The notes below the pieces were generated by a model. The model saw nothing but the letters and a program-made list of their open reading frames with translations, had not been told where the DNA came from and made no database searches. The translations under genes were made by a program, and so were the position numbers. From the NCBI GenBank assembly GCA_002336935.1, contig DDEW01000002.1, positions 13,166 through 77,165 on the forward strand: DNA of 64,000 nucleotides, written 5' to 3'. Each line of letters starts with the position of its first letter. Within the stretch, counting starts at the first letter, position 1. Below, piece by piece: positions 34,207 through 43,330 of this stretch. The DNA comes from Candidatus Saccharibacteria bacterium UBA1944. Lineage in GTDB: Bacteria > Patescibacteriota > Saccharimonadia > Saccharimonadales > Saccharimonadaceae.

Positions 34207-36594
34207 ATGAAACGTATCAAACAGCCAGCACGCTTGAACCGCTATACTAACTTGGCGGGTAGCAAGCCAGCTGCCCGAAAACGGCCCGTTCGTAAGAGAC
34301 GACTAGCTTGGTTTAAGAAGTTAAGCCGTAAAAAGAAGATAATGGTGATAGCGGCACCACTCCTGGCCTTTTTGATCCTGACACCGATTGTGACGTACTT
34401 GGTATACGCTCGCGATATTTCTGATCAAGAACGACTGATGAACCGCAATAACACAGGAATTGTCCTTAAAGACAAAGACGGTAAGGCGTTTTATACCATT
34501 GGGCGAGCCGAACATCGGACGATGGTTCCATTGACAGATATTTCACCAAGCGTCAAAGAAGCGCTGATTGCCACCGAAGACAAAGACTTTTACAAGCATG
34601 GCGGGTTTAGCATCTTCAGTATTTTCCGAGCGCTCTTCACTCGAGTTGGTGGCGGTTCAACCATTACTCAGCAGTTGGCAAAAAATACCGTGCTCAGTGA
34701 TGAGCGCAGTGTGCTTCGCAAGTATCAAGAACTCGCAGTGGCAATTGCTATTGAGCAAAACTATTCAAAGGATGAGATACTAGCGATGTATCTAAACTCT
34801 GTGTACTATGGCGAGAATGCTTTTGGAATTGATGAGGCTGCCAGAGTATATTTCAAAAAATCACCAAAAGATCTGACACTGGGTGAAAGTTCGATGCTGA
34901 TAGGAATTTTGCCAGCACCAAGCGCCTACTCACCAATCAGCGGCAATGTTGAGTATGCCAAACAGCGCCAAAATACGGTTTTAACGCGCATGGTTAATAA
35001 TGGTTACATTACTGAAGAACAAAAGAAAGCCGCACAAGCAGAAGAATTGGTCTATGGTGAAGGCGCAAAAACTGAAAAATCAATTGCCCCGCACTTTGTC
35101 GAAATGGTCATCAATGAATTGAGTGAAAAGTACGGCTACGAGAAAGTAATGCGCTCAGGGTTTCAGGTAACAACCACACTGGATAGTAGTGCCCAAACAA
35201 TCCTAAACGATAATGTTGCCAATCAGGTTGCCTACGTGAATGCTAATGGTGGTTCAAACATCAGTGCGGTAGTAGTTGACCCAAAGAGTGGCGAGGTTCG
35301 TGCACTCGTAGGAAGTGCTGATTACCAGAACGAAAAGTGGGGCAAGGTCAACATGGTGACGACACCACGCCAGCCAGGCAGTAGTTTTAAACCAATTTAT
35401 TATTCACAGGCACTCGCGGATGGGGTGATTACACCAGCAACGGTATTTATGGATGAAGAGACCGATTTTGGCGGGGGGTATAAGCCAAAGAACGCAAGCC
35501 GCCAGTGGTATGGTAATGTATCCGTGCGCAAGGCGCTCAACTGGTCCCTGAATATTCCAAGTATAAAAGTAATGCAGAAATATAGTATTGATAAGTCGGT
35601 GGCGGGCGCTAAGAAGCTTGGCATTGTGCTTGATGAAAAACGTGATCATAACTTGACGCTTGCACTCGGCTCAGAAGAAGTTCCTTTAATGACAATGACA
35701 AATGCCTATGCCGCCTTTGCAAACGAGGGCCAGCAATACACCAACACAGTGATTAAACAAGTGAATGATAAGTTTAATAAAACTGTTATGAAAGCAAATG
35801 CAGTTGCTAAGCAAGCTATTAACAAAGAGGGTGCTTACCTCATATCCAACATTCTGTCTGATAACCAAGCTCGTTCAGGGGTATTTGGTGCTTCGCTGAC
35901 GGTGTACGGACATACGGCTGCTGTCAAGACTGGAACGACCGATGATTCACGTGACGCGTGGACAATCGGCTATAACCCTGATTACGCGATTGGAGTGTGG
36001 GTGGGCAACAATGACAACACTGCAATGAACAATGGTGGTGCAGGCATGGCAGGTCCAGTATGGCGCAAGACGATGCAGCAGCTTCTGCAGGGGCAATCGG
36101 ACAAGAAATTTACGATGCCAGGTAGCATTGTGCAGCGCAGCGTGTGCATAAAGAACGGTGGGCTCGCGACCAAAAGCGGCTCTGGAACATACAATGAATA
36201 TTTTATGGCGGGCGCCTTGCCGACTGAGAGTTGCACACCTGAGCCAGTTATGATTACTGTGTGTAATTTGTCAACTAAAAAGACTGAGTCAATTGATGAG
36301 GCAGACTACAATGACACGGCGTACTCAAAGAATCTCGACGAGTGTAAGCCAAAAGAAATATCTGTCTGTGATTTGACAACAGGCAAGGTAGTGAGCATCG
36401 ATGAATCGGCGTATGATGCAACAAAATATTCGCGGGACACGGCTAATTGCAAAAAGTCTACGACAACCAACAAAGTTGAGGCATGCGATACCACAACGGG
36501 TAACGTTGTGATGGTTGATCCGTCACAAATTGATGGTGAACGTTACACAAACAACGTGAACAATTGTCAAAAGGCAACATCCACAACACCGTAA
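34207..36594 (+). CDS. Class A penicillin-binding protein with C-terminal Cys repeats
   Basis: This bifunctional peptidoglycan synthase polymerises lipid II and cross-links stems outside the membrane. A basic N-terminus precedes one membrane helix (KIMVIAAPLLAFLILTPIVTYL). The glycosyltransferase motifs are ATEDKDFYKHGG, GGSTITQQLAKN and NSVYYGENAFGI. The transpeptidase motifs are SSFK (active Ser), SLN and KTGTTDDSRD. After about residue 680 come three units of about 40 residues, each bounded by cysteines (VCNLSTKK...DEC, VCDLTTGK...ANC, ACDTTTGN...NNC), which are not part of ordinary PBP1a. Start chosen at 34207 by promoter spacing. Confidence 0.95.
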   Translation: MKRIKQPARLNRYTNLAGSKPAARKRPVRKRRLAWFKKLSRKKKIMVIAAPLLAFLILTPIVTYLVYARDISDQERLMNRNNTGIVLKDKDGKAFYTIGRAEHRTMVPLTDISPSVKEALIATEDKDFYKHGGFSIFSIFRALFTRVGGGSTITQQLAKNTVLSDERSVLRKYQELAVAIAIEQNYSKDEILAMYLNSVYYGENAFGIDEAARVYFKKSPKDLTLGESSMLIGILPAPSAYSPISGNVEYAKQRQNTVLTRMVNNGYITEEQKKAAQAEELVYGEGAKTEKSIAPHFVEMVINELSEKYGYEKVMRSGFQVTTTLDSSAQTILNDNVANQVAYVNANGGSNISAVVVDPKSGEVRALVGSADYQNEKWGKVNMVTTPRQPGSSFKPIYYSQALADGVITPATVFMDEETDFGGGYKPKNASRQWYGNVSVRKALNWSLNIPSIKVMQKYSIDKSVAGAKKLGIVLDEKRDHNLTLALGSEEVPLMTMTNAYAAFANEGQQYTNTVIKQVNDKFNKTVMKANAVAKQAINKEGAYLISNILSDNQARSGVFGASLTVYGHTAAVKTGTTDDSRDAWTIGYNPDYAIGVWVGNNDNTAMNNGGAGMAGPVWRKTMQQLLQGQSDKKFTMPGSIVQRSVCIKNGGLATKSGSGTYNEYFMAGALPTESCTPEPVMITVCNLSTKKTESIDEADYNDTAYSKNLDECKPKEISVCDLTTGKVVSIDESAYDATKYSRDTANCKKSTTTNKVEACDTTTGNVVMVDPSQIDGERYTNNVNNCQKATSTTP

Positions 36595-36609
36595 AGCAAC
36601 GCAGTATGC

Positions 36610-36615
36610 GATAAT
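36610..36615 (+). promoter_or_regulatory. -10 box GATAAT of ruvA
   Basis: The box ends 6 nt before the ATG at 36622. Confidence 0.5.
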
Positions 36616-36621
36616 AGGATT

Positions 36622-37194
36622 ATGATTGCGCATATATTCGGAAATGTGGCTGAAAAGTTTGGTAGCACAATAATTGTTGATGTGGGTGGTGTAGGCTACG
36701 AAGTGAATGTAGCGGCCAATGACTATGATGCGGTAAAGTACGGTGATGCAGCGAAGTTCTACACCTATCATCATATACGCGAACAGAGTCAAGAGCTGTT
36801 TGGATTCAGCTCGCTTGCTGCAAAAAAACTTTTTGAGCTACTTATTACAGTGCAGGGTGTCGGCCCAAAAGTTGCCCTCGCAATACTGAGCCTTGACCAA
36901 GCGGAACATGTGCGTAACGCCATTGCAAATGCCGACAGTGCGTTTATTGGCAAGGCAAGTGGTGTTGGCAAAAAAACTGCGGAACGAGTGGTAGTAGATT
37001 TGAGTGATAAAGTTGGCATGCCAGTGATATACAAAAAATCAGGTCCAGTACAAACGGGGCTCGACACGACCGACGAAGCACTAGAGGCACTGATTGCTCT
37101 TGGCTACAGTTTGACGGATGCCTCAAAAGCGCTTGAGGGAGTTGATGCTACCCTCACGACGAGTGAGCGCGTAAGACAGGCACTCAAGGGGTAG
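36622..37194 (+). CDS. ruvA: Holliday-junction branch-migration protein RuvA
   Basis: RuvA tetramers hold the four-way junction open for the RuvB motor. The 190 residues show the OB-fold start (IIVDVGGVGYEVNV), the two helix-hairpin-helix motifs (LLITVQGVGPKVALAIL and IGKASGVGKKTAERVV) and the C-terminal RuvB-binding domain (TTDEALEALIALGYSLTDA). ruvB follows 3 nt later. Confidence 0.96.
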   Translation: MIAHIFGNVAEKFGSTIIVDVGGVGYEVNVAANDYDAVKYGDAAKFYTYHHIREQSQELFGFSSLAAKKLFELLITVQGVGPKVALAILSLDQAEHVRNAIANADSAFIGKASGVGKKTAERVVVDLSDKVGMPVIYKKSGPVQTGLDTTDEALEALIALGYSLTDASKALEGVDATLTTSERVRQALKG

Positions 37195-37197
37195 TAT

Positions 37198-38211
37198 ATG
37201 GCTATTGAACGGATCGTCGACACAAGCAATCATGATGACGGTGAAGAACAGCAAATTGAGGTGACGCTGCGGCCCCAAACATTTGCTGAATATGTAGGCC
37301 AAGAGCGATTAAAGAAAAATTTGAAGCTCAGCATTGATGCCGCTAAAAAGCGCGGCGAGCCAATTGACCATGTGCTGCTGTATGGACCTCCTGGTTTGGG
37401 CAAAACTACAATGGCAACCGTTATTGCAAATGAAATGGGCAAGGCAGTGCGCGTAACGGCAGGCCCTGCTATTGAACGTGCCGGAGATTTGGCAAGCATT
37501 CTCACTAACCTGGGCGACGGTGATATATTGTTTATCGACGAAATTCACCGGTTGAGTCGTGCCGTAGAAGAAGTCTTATATAGTGCGATGGAGGATTTCA
37601 AGCTCGATATTGTCATTGGCAAAGGACCGGCTGCTCGGAGCGTGCGGCTTGATTTACCAAAGTTTACCGTGATTGGCGCAACGACACGCACAGGCGCACT
37701 TGCCGCGCCGCTTCGTGATAGATTTGGACATATTTATCGGCTGGAGTTTTATACTCCTGAGGAAATTGCGCGCATTATCACTCGAAGTGCCGCTATCCTT
37801 GAGAGCAAAATTGATGCGAGTAGCGCAAGACTTCTCTCAACACGAGCACGGTTGACTCCCCGTATCGCCAATCGTCTTCTCAAGCGCGTTCGCGACTACG
37901 CTGACGTTAATGGTGATGGTATTATTGATACGCAAACAACGGTAAAAGCGCTGGATATGCTTGAAATTGACTCGCTAGGGCTTGATCCGGCTGATCGACT
38001 GCTCTTAACGAGCATGATTGATAACTATGGTATGAACCCGATTGGGCTTACGACGCTCGCAGCGCTCACGGGTGATGAGACGACGACAATTGAAGATTTT
38101 TACGAACCTTACCTACTACAGATTGGGTTTATTGAGCGTACGCCTCGGGGTCGCCGGGCAACACCAAAAGCCTACAAACACCTTGGTAAGGCCTATACAG
38201 ATGAAGAATAG
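37198..38211 (+). CDS. ruvB: Holliday-junction ATP-dependent helicase RuvB
   Basis: RuvB is the hexameric AAA+ motor that pumps DNA through the RuvA junction. The motifs are the N-terminal [19 protein letters not shown], Walker A GPPGLGKT, Walker [10 protein letters not shown], sensor [18 protein letters not shown] and the C-terminal winged helix ([18 protein letters not shown]). The 337-residue length is normal. AAGGGG just before the ATG overlaps the end of ruvA. Confidence 0.97.
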   Translation: MAIERIVDTSNHDDGEEQQIEVTLRPQTFAEYVGQERLKKNLKLSIDAAKKRGEPIDHVLLYGPPGLGKTTMATVIANEMGKAVRVTAGPAIERAGDLASILTNLGDGDILFIDEIHRLSRAVEEVLYSAMEDFKLDIVIGKGPAARSVRLDLPKFTVIGATTRTGALAAPLRDRFGHIYRLEFYTPEEIARIITRSAAILESKIDASSARLLSTRARLTPRIANRLLKRVRDYADVNGDGIIDTQTTVKALDMLEIDSLGLDPADRLLLTSMIDNYGMNPIGLTTLAALTGDETTTIEDFYEPYLLQIGFIERTPRGRRATPKAYKHLGKAYTDEE

Positions 38212-38213
38212 AG

Positions 38214-38219
38214 TATAAT
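38214..38219 (+). promoter_or_regulatory. -10 box TATAAT of the PH-domain gene
   Basis: The box ends 6 nt before the ATG at 38226. Confidence 0.58.
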
Positions 38220-38225
38220 AAAGGC

Positions 38226-39080
38226 ATGGTATCGCCATTAGTAAAGAAGTGGGAGCATAGAGAACGATCCATGAGTGAGCGAGAGCACGAAAATATTCGA
38301 CAAAAACGAGAAGAACTAGCTGAGCGTGAGGCCGAACAGGCTGCTCAACGTCCAGTTGCATATGATGCAGATGGCCAGCCGTTGTATGCAGCCCCAACTG
38401 ATCAAGTGCCACCTGCTACAAGCATGCCGCATCAGGTAGTGCATGTCGCGCGCGCCACTGAACCTGTTCCTGTGGAAGTATCAGAAGAAACGCGTAAACG
38501 TCATGAGGATTCGAAAAAACACTTCCCGTGGCTCAACCTGAGTGAGCACGAATATATCATTAGTGCAATTCGACGTCATCCCATTGGTATGTGGGGGCCA
38601 TTGCTAGCAACGGGCTTGTCGGTTTCAATGATGTTCATTCTCATTCTTAATTACCCATACTTTAGCGATACGATAGGTTTGCCTGCTGAATCATTTGGCT
38701 TAATTCTGCTTATTGGTGTATTGCTTGCTATTTTATTCTTGATTGGCGGTTATTTAGCTATTTGGGTATATATGAATAATCGTTTTTTCCTTACGAATGA
38801 GAGTGTGATTCAGGAGATACAGGCGAGCGTATTTTCTCGCCGTGAACAAACGGTGAGCCTGATGAATGTCGAAGATGCGAGCTTTAGCCAGCGCGGACCG
38901 CTGCAGACAATTCTCAACTACGGCTCCATTCGTTTGAGTACAGAAGGCGAGGAAACTACCTATCGCTTTGATTACGTTGCCGATCCAAAGGAGCAAATTG
39001 CTATTTTGAACAACGCCGTTGAAGCATTCAAAAACGGCCGACCCGTAGAGGGTCCGGCCGCCGAGAATGACAAGAATTAA
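38226..39080 (+). CDS. Membrane protein with bacterial PH (YdbT-like) domain
   Basis: The 284-residue protein has a long charged N-terminal region with a predicted coiled coil (EHENIRQKREELAEREAEQA), two membrane helices (LLATGLSVSMMFILILNYPYF and LILLIGVLLAILFLIGGYLAI) and a C-terminal bacterial pleckstrin-homology-like domain (NNRFFLTNESVIQEIQASVF and onward). The family is found at bacterial membranes with unclear function. A second ATG 15 codons downstream (MSEREHEN) is possible, but the leaderless promoter supports 38226. It is convergent with the pilin gene. Confidence 0.75.
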   Translation: MVSPLVKKWEHRERSMSEREHENIRQKREELAEREAEQAAQRPVAYDADGQPLYAAPTDQVPPATSMPHQVVHVARATEPVPVEVSEETRKRHEDSKKHFPWLNLSEHEYIISAIRRHPIGMWGPLLATGLSVSMMFILILNYPYFSDTIGLPAESFGLILLIGVLLAILFLIGGYLAIWVYMNNRFFLTNESVIQEIQASVFSRREQTVSLMNVEDASFSQRGPLQTILNYGSIRLSTEGEETTYRFDYVADPKEQIAILNNAVEAFKNGRPVEGPAAENDKN

Positions 39081-39473
39081 TTATTTATTTCGATTGGTTT
39101 TGACAAAGTCGCCTTCACGTTCCATGGTGCTGCGTAGTTCATACGCCTTACACTGTCCTTCGGTGCCACAATCTTTCCCTATATAGCGGTAATCGCTCTC
39201 ACTTTCACCGAGCTTGGTGCCGTAGGGGTCGCTGAAGAGTGATGCATCCATGGCACGAAGTGTTTTGCTGTCAATACTGGCAGGGTAAAATTTGTTCTTT
39301 TCATAGTAAACTTCTTCGAGATTGTAATACATGGCGTTGATGGCAATCTTGCGTGCGGCGTCGCGCTGGACCGCATCCACGCGCTCTTTCTCGCTAAAAA
39401 ATAGCCATGTCCCTACGCCTAACAGAACAATCACAACAACGAGTTCTATAACAGTAAAACCTTTACGCTTCAT
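39081..39473 (-). CDS. Type IV pilin-like protein (prepilin)
   Basis: The 130-residue prepilin has a short basic leader and the prepilin peptidase site KG/FTVIEL with Glu at +5, then the hydrophobic assembly helix (VVVIVLLGVGTWLFF). The extracellular domain has ALDPYGT-like pilin landmarks (FSDPYGTKLGE) and two cysteines (DCGTEGQC). It is probably the subunit or a minor pilin of the fibre assembled by pilB-pilO. The start at 39473 follows a TATAAT box by 7 nt; earlier codons are not needed. Confidence 0.88.
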   Translation of the reverse strand: MKRKGFTVIELVVVIVLLGVGTWLFFSEKERVDAVQRDAARKIAINAMYYNLEEVYYEKNKFYPASIDSKTLRAMDASLFSDPYGTKLGESESDYRYIGKDCGTEGQCKAYELRSTMEREGDFVKTNRNK

Positions 39474-39480
39474 TAGCAGT

Positions 39481-39486
39481 ATTATA
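39481..39486 (-). promoter_or_regulatory. -10 box TATAAT of the pilin gene
   Basis: The box ends 7 nt before the ATG at 39473 on the minus strand. Confidence 0.55.
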
Positions 39487-39565
39487 GCACGATGCATGAG
39501 CAATCAGCTAGCCGCGGAGCAAGAAAATGCGGTATACTAAGGCATAGTAAGTAAAGGGGAAAATA

Positions 39566-40603
39566 ATGGCAAAAAAGACTGAAAGTAAGACACTAGCCGA
39601 AAAACCGACTGCCGATGAAGGAAAGCTCAAAGCCCTAGGCCTTGCGATGGATCAAATCACTAAGCAGTTTGGCGATGGATCAATCATGAAGTTGGGCGAG
39701 GCAAAAAAAGTAGATGTAGAACTACTGCCTAGCGGCAGCCTCAGCCTTGATATTGCATTGGGTGGTGGATACCCTAAGGGACGAATTATTGAAATTTATG
39801 GACCAGAGAGTTCCGGCAAAACAACACTCACTCTCCACGCGATTGCAGAGATGCAGAAACAGGGCGGTACGGCAGCATTTATCGATGCTGAGCATGCGCT
39901 GGACCCAGCTTACGCCAAGCGCCTTGGTGTTGACACCGATAACCTACTTGTAAGCCAACCAGATAACGGTGAGCAAGCACTGGAAATTGTAGAAACGCTC
40001 GTGCGTAGCAACGCGGTTGACCTGATTGTTGTCGACTCTGTGGCGGCGCTTGTACCCCAGGCAGAGATTGATGGCGATATGGGTGACAGCCATATGGGCT
40101 TGCAGGCTCGGCTTATGAGCCAAGCGTTACGTAAGCTTACTGGTATCATCAATAAATCACATGCAACCGTTATTTTCATTAATCAGATTCGCATGAAAAT
40201 TGGCGTGATGTTTGGTAATCCAGAGACGACCACGGGCGGTAATGCACTGAAGTTCTACGCCAGCGTGCGAGCGGACATTCGTCGCACCGGTCAGATTAAA
40301 GAAGGCGAAGAGATTATCGGTAATCGTACTAAAGTGAAAATTGTGAAGAACAAAATTGCGCCGCCATTCCGCGTCGCTGAGTTTGACATTATGTATAACG
40401 AAGGTATTAGTAAAACGGGCGACGTGCTTGATTTGGCTGTACAACATGGTGTTGTGGGCAAAAGTGGCGCATGGTTCGACTATAACGAGGCCAAGATTGG
40501 TCAGGGTAGGGAGTCAACCAAGAAGTACTTGAAGGATACCCCAGATGTTCTTGCAGAAATTGAAGCGAAAGTTCGCGAAAAAGTTGCTGCCGAAGCAGAG
40601 TAA
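39566..40603 (+). CDS. recA: Recombinase RecA
   Basis: RecA forms filaments on single-stranded DNA and drives strand exchange in repair and transformation. Walker A is GPESSGKTT and Walker B is [12 protein letters not shown]. The [14 protein letters not shown] signature and [16 protein letters not shown] loop are present. The 345-residue length is normal, without an intein. AAGGGG lies 7 nt before the ATG and TATACT near 39533 gives a leader of about 25 nt. No LexA box is evident. recX follows immediately. Confidence 0.98.
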   Translation: MAKKTESKTLAEKPTADEGKLKALGLAMDQITKQFGDGSIMKLGEAKKVDVELLPSGSLSLDIALGGGYPKGRIIEIYGPESSGKTTLTLHAIAEMQKQGGTAAFIDAEHALDPAYAKRLGVDTDNLLVSQPDNGEQALEIVETLVRSNAVDLIVVDSVAALVPQAEIDGDMGDSHMGLQARLMSQALRKLTGIINKSHATVIFINQIRMKIGVMFGNPETTTGGNALKFYASVRADIRRTGQIKEGEEIIGNRTKVKIVKNKIAPPFRVAEFDIMYNEGISKTGDVLDLAVQHGVVGKSGAWFDYNEAKIGQGRESTKKYLKDTPDVLAEIEAKVREKVAAEAE

Positions 40604-40614
40604 CGACTGCTGTG

Positions 40615-41253
40615 ATGAAAATCACCGACATCTCCATTCAGGCTAAAAATAATGATCGGGTGAACATCAGTGTTGATGGCGTATACCGGTTTAGTCTTGA
40701 TGTCTTCCAACTGGGTGAATTGGGAATTAAACGGGGGAATGAGTATACGGAGGAGGAGCTTGAGGCTCTTGAAACCGAAAGCCTATTTGGTAAGCTCTAT
40801 GCACGTGCAGTGGAATATACAATGCTACGCCCGCATAGCAGCAAAGAACTCCGTGATTACTTGTGGAAAAAAACTTTAGACAAAAGAGGGAAGGAGGGGA
40901 GAATAAAAAAGGGATACTCCCCTGCCCTCACACAACGCGTCTATAAGAGGATTTTAGCTAAAGGATATGTAAATGACGAGGCGTTTACTCGGTTTTGGGT
41001 GCAAAATCGTCACCAGGCTAAAGGTGCTTCCAGGCGTAAGCTGATTTCTGAACTACGTGTCAAAGGTATCGAGAGTAATGTCATAGAGACAGTGTTGGCC
41101 GACGTGGGCAGGAATGATCAAGATGAGTTGGCTAAAATGATGGGCAAAAAACGGGCAAAATACCCCGAAGATGTAAAACTCATGCAGTATCTTGTCCGCC
41201 AAGGATTTTCGTATGATGATGTGAAGCGCGCGATAACCAAAGCGGAGGACTAA
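40615..41253 (+). CDS. recX: Regulatory protein RecX
   Basis: RecX binds and limits RecA filaments. The 212-residue product has the three-helix repeats of the family (LRPHSSKELRDYLWKK, VYKRILAKGYVNDEAFTRFW, then VKLMQYLVRQGFSYDDVKRAI) and an N-terminal beta region. It sits 11 nt downstream of recA, the usual arrangement. The ATG at 40615 is preferred over a GTG one codon earlier. A Lys/Arg-rich insertion (KKTLDKRGKEGRIKKGY) separates the first two repeats. Confidence 0.9.
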   Translation: MKITDISIQAKNNDRVNISVDGVYRFSLDVFQLGELGIKRGNEYTEEELEALETESLFGKLYARAVEYTMLRPHSSKELRDYLWKKTLDKRGKEGRIKKGYSPALTQRVYKRILAKGYVNDEAFTRFWVQNRHQAKGASRRKLISELRVKGIESNVIETVLADVGRNDQDELAKMMGKKRAKYPEDVKLMQYLVRQGFSYDDVKRAITKAED

Positions 41254-41834
41254 TGATGATCAGACTGAATCTGCTCATGGGCTGGTTCCGACTTGCGAAA
41301 CGGATTGACGTAGCTACCAACAACTTCGTGCAACTCTGGTTCGGGCGTTTCTGCCTGGCTGTGAACAACAATGGCGGTGTCATTGATTTCAATAATTTGT
41401 GAACGATGGATTAAGAGTTCGGTGTCGTTAAGACTTTTAAAAAGTGGGCGCTTTACCGTCAATTGCTGAACAACAAAGCCACCCGTATCAATGGTGTAGT
41501 CGATGACCTTTCCTAGTTTCTGCTTCCTTTCGTCGGCAACGTTCATGCCAACGAGATGAAAGTTGAGTTTATAAATATCGTTGAGCTTAATAATATCATC
41601 CGGTAAGACAAACTCATCAGCCGAATCAACGATCATTCCTACGTCGCTGAGTTCACGAACGTCAGCTAGCCGGAGGAGCGACGGATGCTCAGAGAGGAGT
41701 GGCCCTTCGAGCTCATAGGCAATAATGAATAGATTTGCTGGGTCAATAATTGCTTGTTTTGTTCGCGCCAGCTCGGCACCGGTTTGCAAACCCATGACAG
41801 GGGTGTTGAGGAGTGAGGAGCCAAGAAGCATCAT
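41250..41834 (-). CDS. PRC-barrel domain protein
   Basis: The 194-residue soluble protein has two PRC-barrel-like beta modules (LNTPVMGLQTGAELARTKQA and LVGMNVADERKQKLGKVIDY). PRC barrels occur in RimM, photosynthetic H subunits and small adaptor proteins. It lies 14 nt downstream of the last pilus gene but also has its own TATACT box 6 nt before its ATG. Its role may be regulatory or accessory to the pilus; this is inference. Its stop overlaps that of recX. Confidence 0.7.
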   Translation of the reverse strand: MMLLGSSLLNTPVMGLQTGAELARTKQAIIDPANLFIIAYELEGPLLSEHPSLLRLADVRELSDVGMIVDSADEFVLPDDIIKLNDIYKLNFHLVGMNVADERKQKLGKVIDYTIDTGGFVVQQLTVKRPLFKSLNDTELLIHRSQIIEINDTAIVVHSQAETPEPELHEVVGSYVNPFRKSEPAHEQIQSDHH

Positions 41835-41840
41835 ATGACT

Positions 41841-41846
41841 AGTATA
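41841..41846 (-). promoter_or_regulatory. -10 box TATACT of the PRC-barrel gene
   Basis: The box ends 6 nt before the ATG at 41834 on the minus strand, in the short gap after the pilus operon. Confidence 0.55.
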
Positions 41847-41847
41847 C

Positions 41848-42126
41848 CTACATAAATGGGTTAGTTCTACCTGCTGGCAATACGAATGGGGTTGTCTCGG
41901 TAGAAGAACGATTAAGTTTGTTAATCTTTTCGATGGTTGCGGTGTCGAATTTATCGATGCCCGCTGTCGGCTGCTCAACGGCACGTTCGTTGATAGATTG
42001 GTTGATCATGAAAGTAGCAAGAGCGAGACCACCAATGACAGACAAGACAAAAAGAATGATGTGATAACGATGGAGAAAATGCGAAAGAGCTTTGCTAAGC
42101 TGTTGGGTGCTGATATCTGTTTTCAT
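41848..42126 (-). CDS. Small pilus-operon membrane protein (PilP-like position)
   Basis: The 92 residues have an N-terminal amphipathic region, one membrane helix (IILFVLSVIGGLALATFMI) and a short external part ending in GRTNPF, a motif common at the end of pilus alignment components. It occupies the place of pilP after pilO and overlaps the pilO stop (TAATG). No pilP lipoprotein signal is present, which fits a cell without an outer membrane. Assignment is by position and topology. Confidence 0.6.
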   Translation of the reverse strand: MKTDISTQQLSKALSHFLHRYHIILFVLSVIGGLALATFMINQSINERAVEQPTAGIDKFDTATIEKINKLNRSSTETTPFVLPAGRTNPFM

Positions 42127-42773
42127 TATCGTACGTATACCTCAATTGTTAGAACATCACTGGTAACTTCATTGCCCTTTGCATCGGCAGGACGAGAAAG
42201 AGTAACTTGGGAGATACGCATTTTGAATAAGCTTCCTTCTATTGAATGAATAAAACGTAGCATAGCATTGTAGTCAACCGGGTTTTTGAGTGTCACGGTG
42301 GCGGTCATTGACTTAACCCCACTGGGAACCGCACTGGTGTTCCCAGTGGCAGCGGCAGATGAGTTATTTGCGGTTGTCGGTGAGCTAGAGGTTGTTGCGC
42401 TAGGTGTGGTAGGCGTAACTTTGGCATCAGCGAAGGTAATATTAGTGACGCTCAGTCCAGCGTTGTTTGCAAAGTTATTGATGTCACGAATAATCTGGTC
42501 CTGATAAACGTAACTTTTACTTGCCGCGACTATTTGAGAGGCTCGCTCTACGGTATCTTGCTTCTCCGCTAATTCGCGCTTAACGACAATAAGGTTCTGT
42601 AGACTCGAGTTACTTGCCTGCGCCTCCGCAGCGGTGGTGCGCGCTTTTGCTGAATAATCGGCCAGCACATTATAGCCAACCATGAATACGCCTCCCCCAG
42701 CGCCGACAAGCAACACAAGGCAGGCAATTAAGATGAGGCGAAGCTTTGCTGGGTTAAGACGAGAATGGTTCAT
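42126..42773 (-). CDS. pilO: Type IV pilus inner-membrane component PilO
   Basis: The 215-residue bitopic protein has one N-terminal helix (LILIACLVLLVGAGGGVFMVG), a coiled coil (SSLQNLIVVKRELAEKQDTVE) and a ferredoxin-like outer domain interrupted by a Ser/Thr/Ala-rich linker. With PilM and PilN it forms the alignment platform for pilus assembly. It overlaps pilN by four bases. The sequence is divergent; the call rests on topology and operon order. Confidence 0.78.
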   Translation of the reverse strand: MNHSRLNPAKLRLILIACLVLLVGAGGGVFMVGYNVLADYSAKARTTAAEAQASNSSLQNLIVVKRELAEKQDTVERASQIVAASKSYVYQDQIIRDINNFANNAGLSVTNITFADAKVTPTTPSATTSSSPTTANNSSAAATGNTSAVPSGVKSMTATVTLKNPVDYNAMLRFIHSIEGSLFKMRISQVTLSRPADAKGNEVTSDVLTIEVYVR

Positions 42774-43330
42774 TGCTTGAGCGCCTCCCGTGAGAAAGTG
42801 ACATTGTACACAGCGGTATATTGATAGTCAGATGCTGGTTTTTCTTCCTTCGTAACTGATTGAAAGCTCACGTCTGAAAACAAAGGAGATTTTTGGAGGC
42901 TTGCTTTGATATCAATGGCAAGACCGTATGACTTGGTATGAATAGTGAGCACGGTAGGCGTACCGAAGCTTTCTGGGTTTAGTGCAAGTGTATCGAGGCG
43001 GGCATCTTGTGGCAATGCAGCGGCAACGCCAGTAATGAGCTTTGTATATGGCACCTGTTTGTCTAGGATTACTTTTGCTGTAGCAAGATCGGATTTAAAC
43101 TGTGTGGCAAGCTGCTTCGTTTCGGCATAGCCATTGGTTTTTTGTTCATTCTCTTGGATAACGGCCTCATTGCGAGCCTTATCGTTACCAATGATAAGGT
43201 ATACACCCACCATCTCGACAATAAGAACGGCGATAACGAGGGCCATAAGAAACACATAGCGACGAAGCAAGGTATTGGTTCGTGCTGCGGCAAGCTGGCG
43301 TCGGTCGTCGGGTGCGAGAAGGTTTATCAT
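42770..43330 (-). CDS. pilN: Type IV pilus assembly protein PilN
   Basis: PilN has a short cytosolic N-terminus whose INLLAPDDRR motif binds PilM, one membrane helix (YVFLMALVIAVLIVEMVGVYLI) and an outer coiled-coil/ferredoxin-like domain. The 186 residues match the family. It overlaps pilM by four bases and pilO by four. Confidence 0.87.
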   Translation of the reverse strand: MINLLAPDDRRQLAAARTNTLLRRYVFLMALVIAVLIVEMVGVYLIIGNDKARNEAVIQENEQKTNGYAETKQLATQFKSDLATAKVILDKQVPYTKLITGVAAALPQDARLDTLALNPESFGTPTVLTIHTKSYGLAIDIKASLQKSPLFSDVSFQSVTKEEKPASDYQYTAVYNVTFSREALKQ

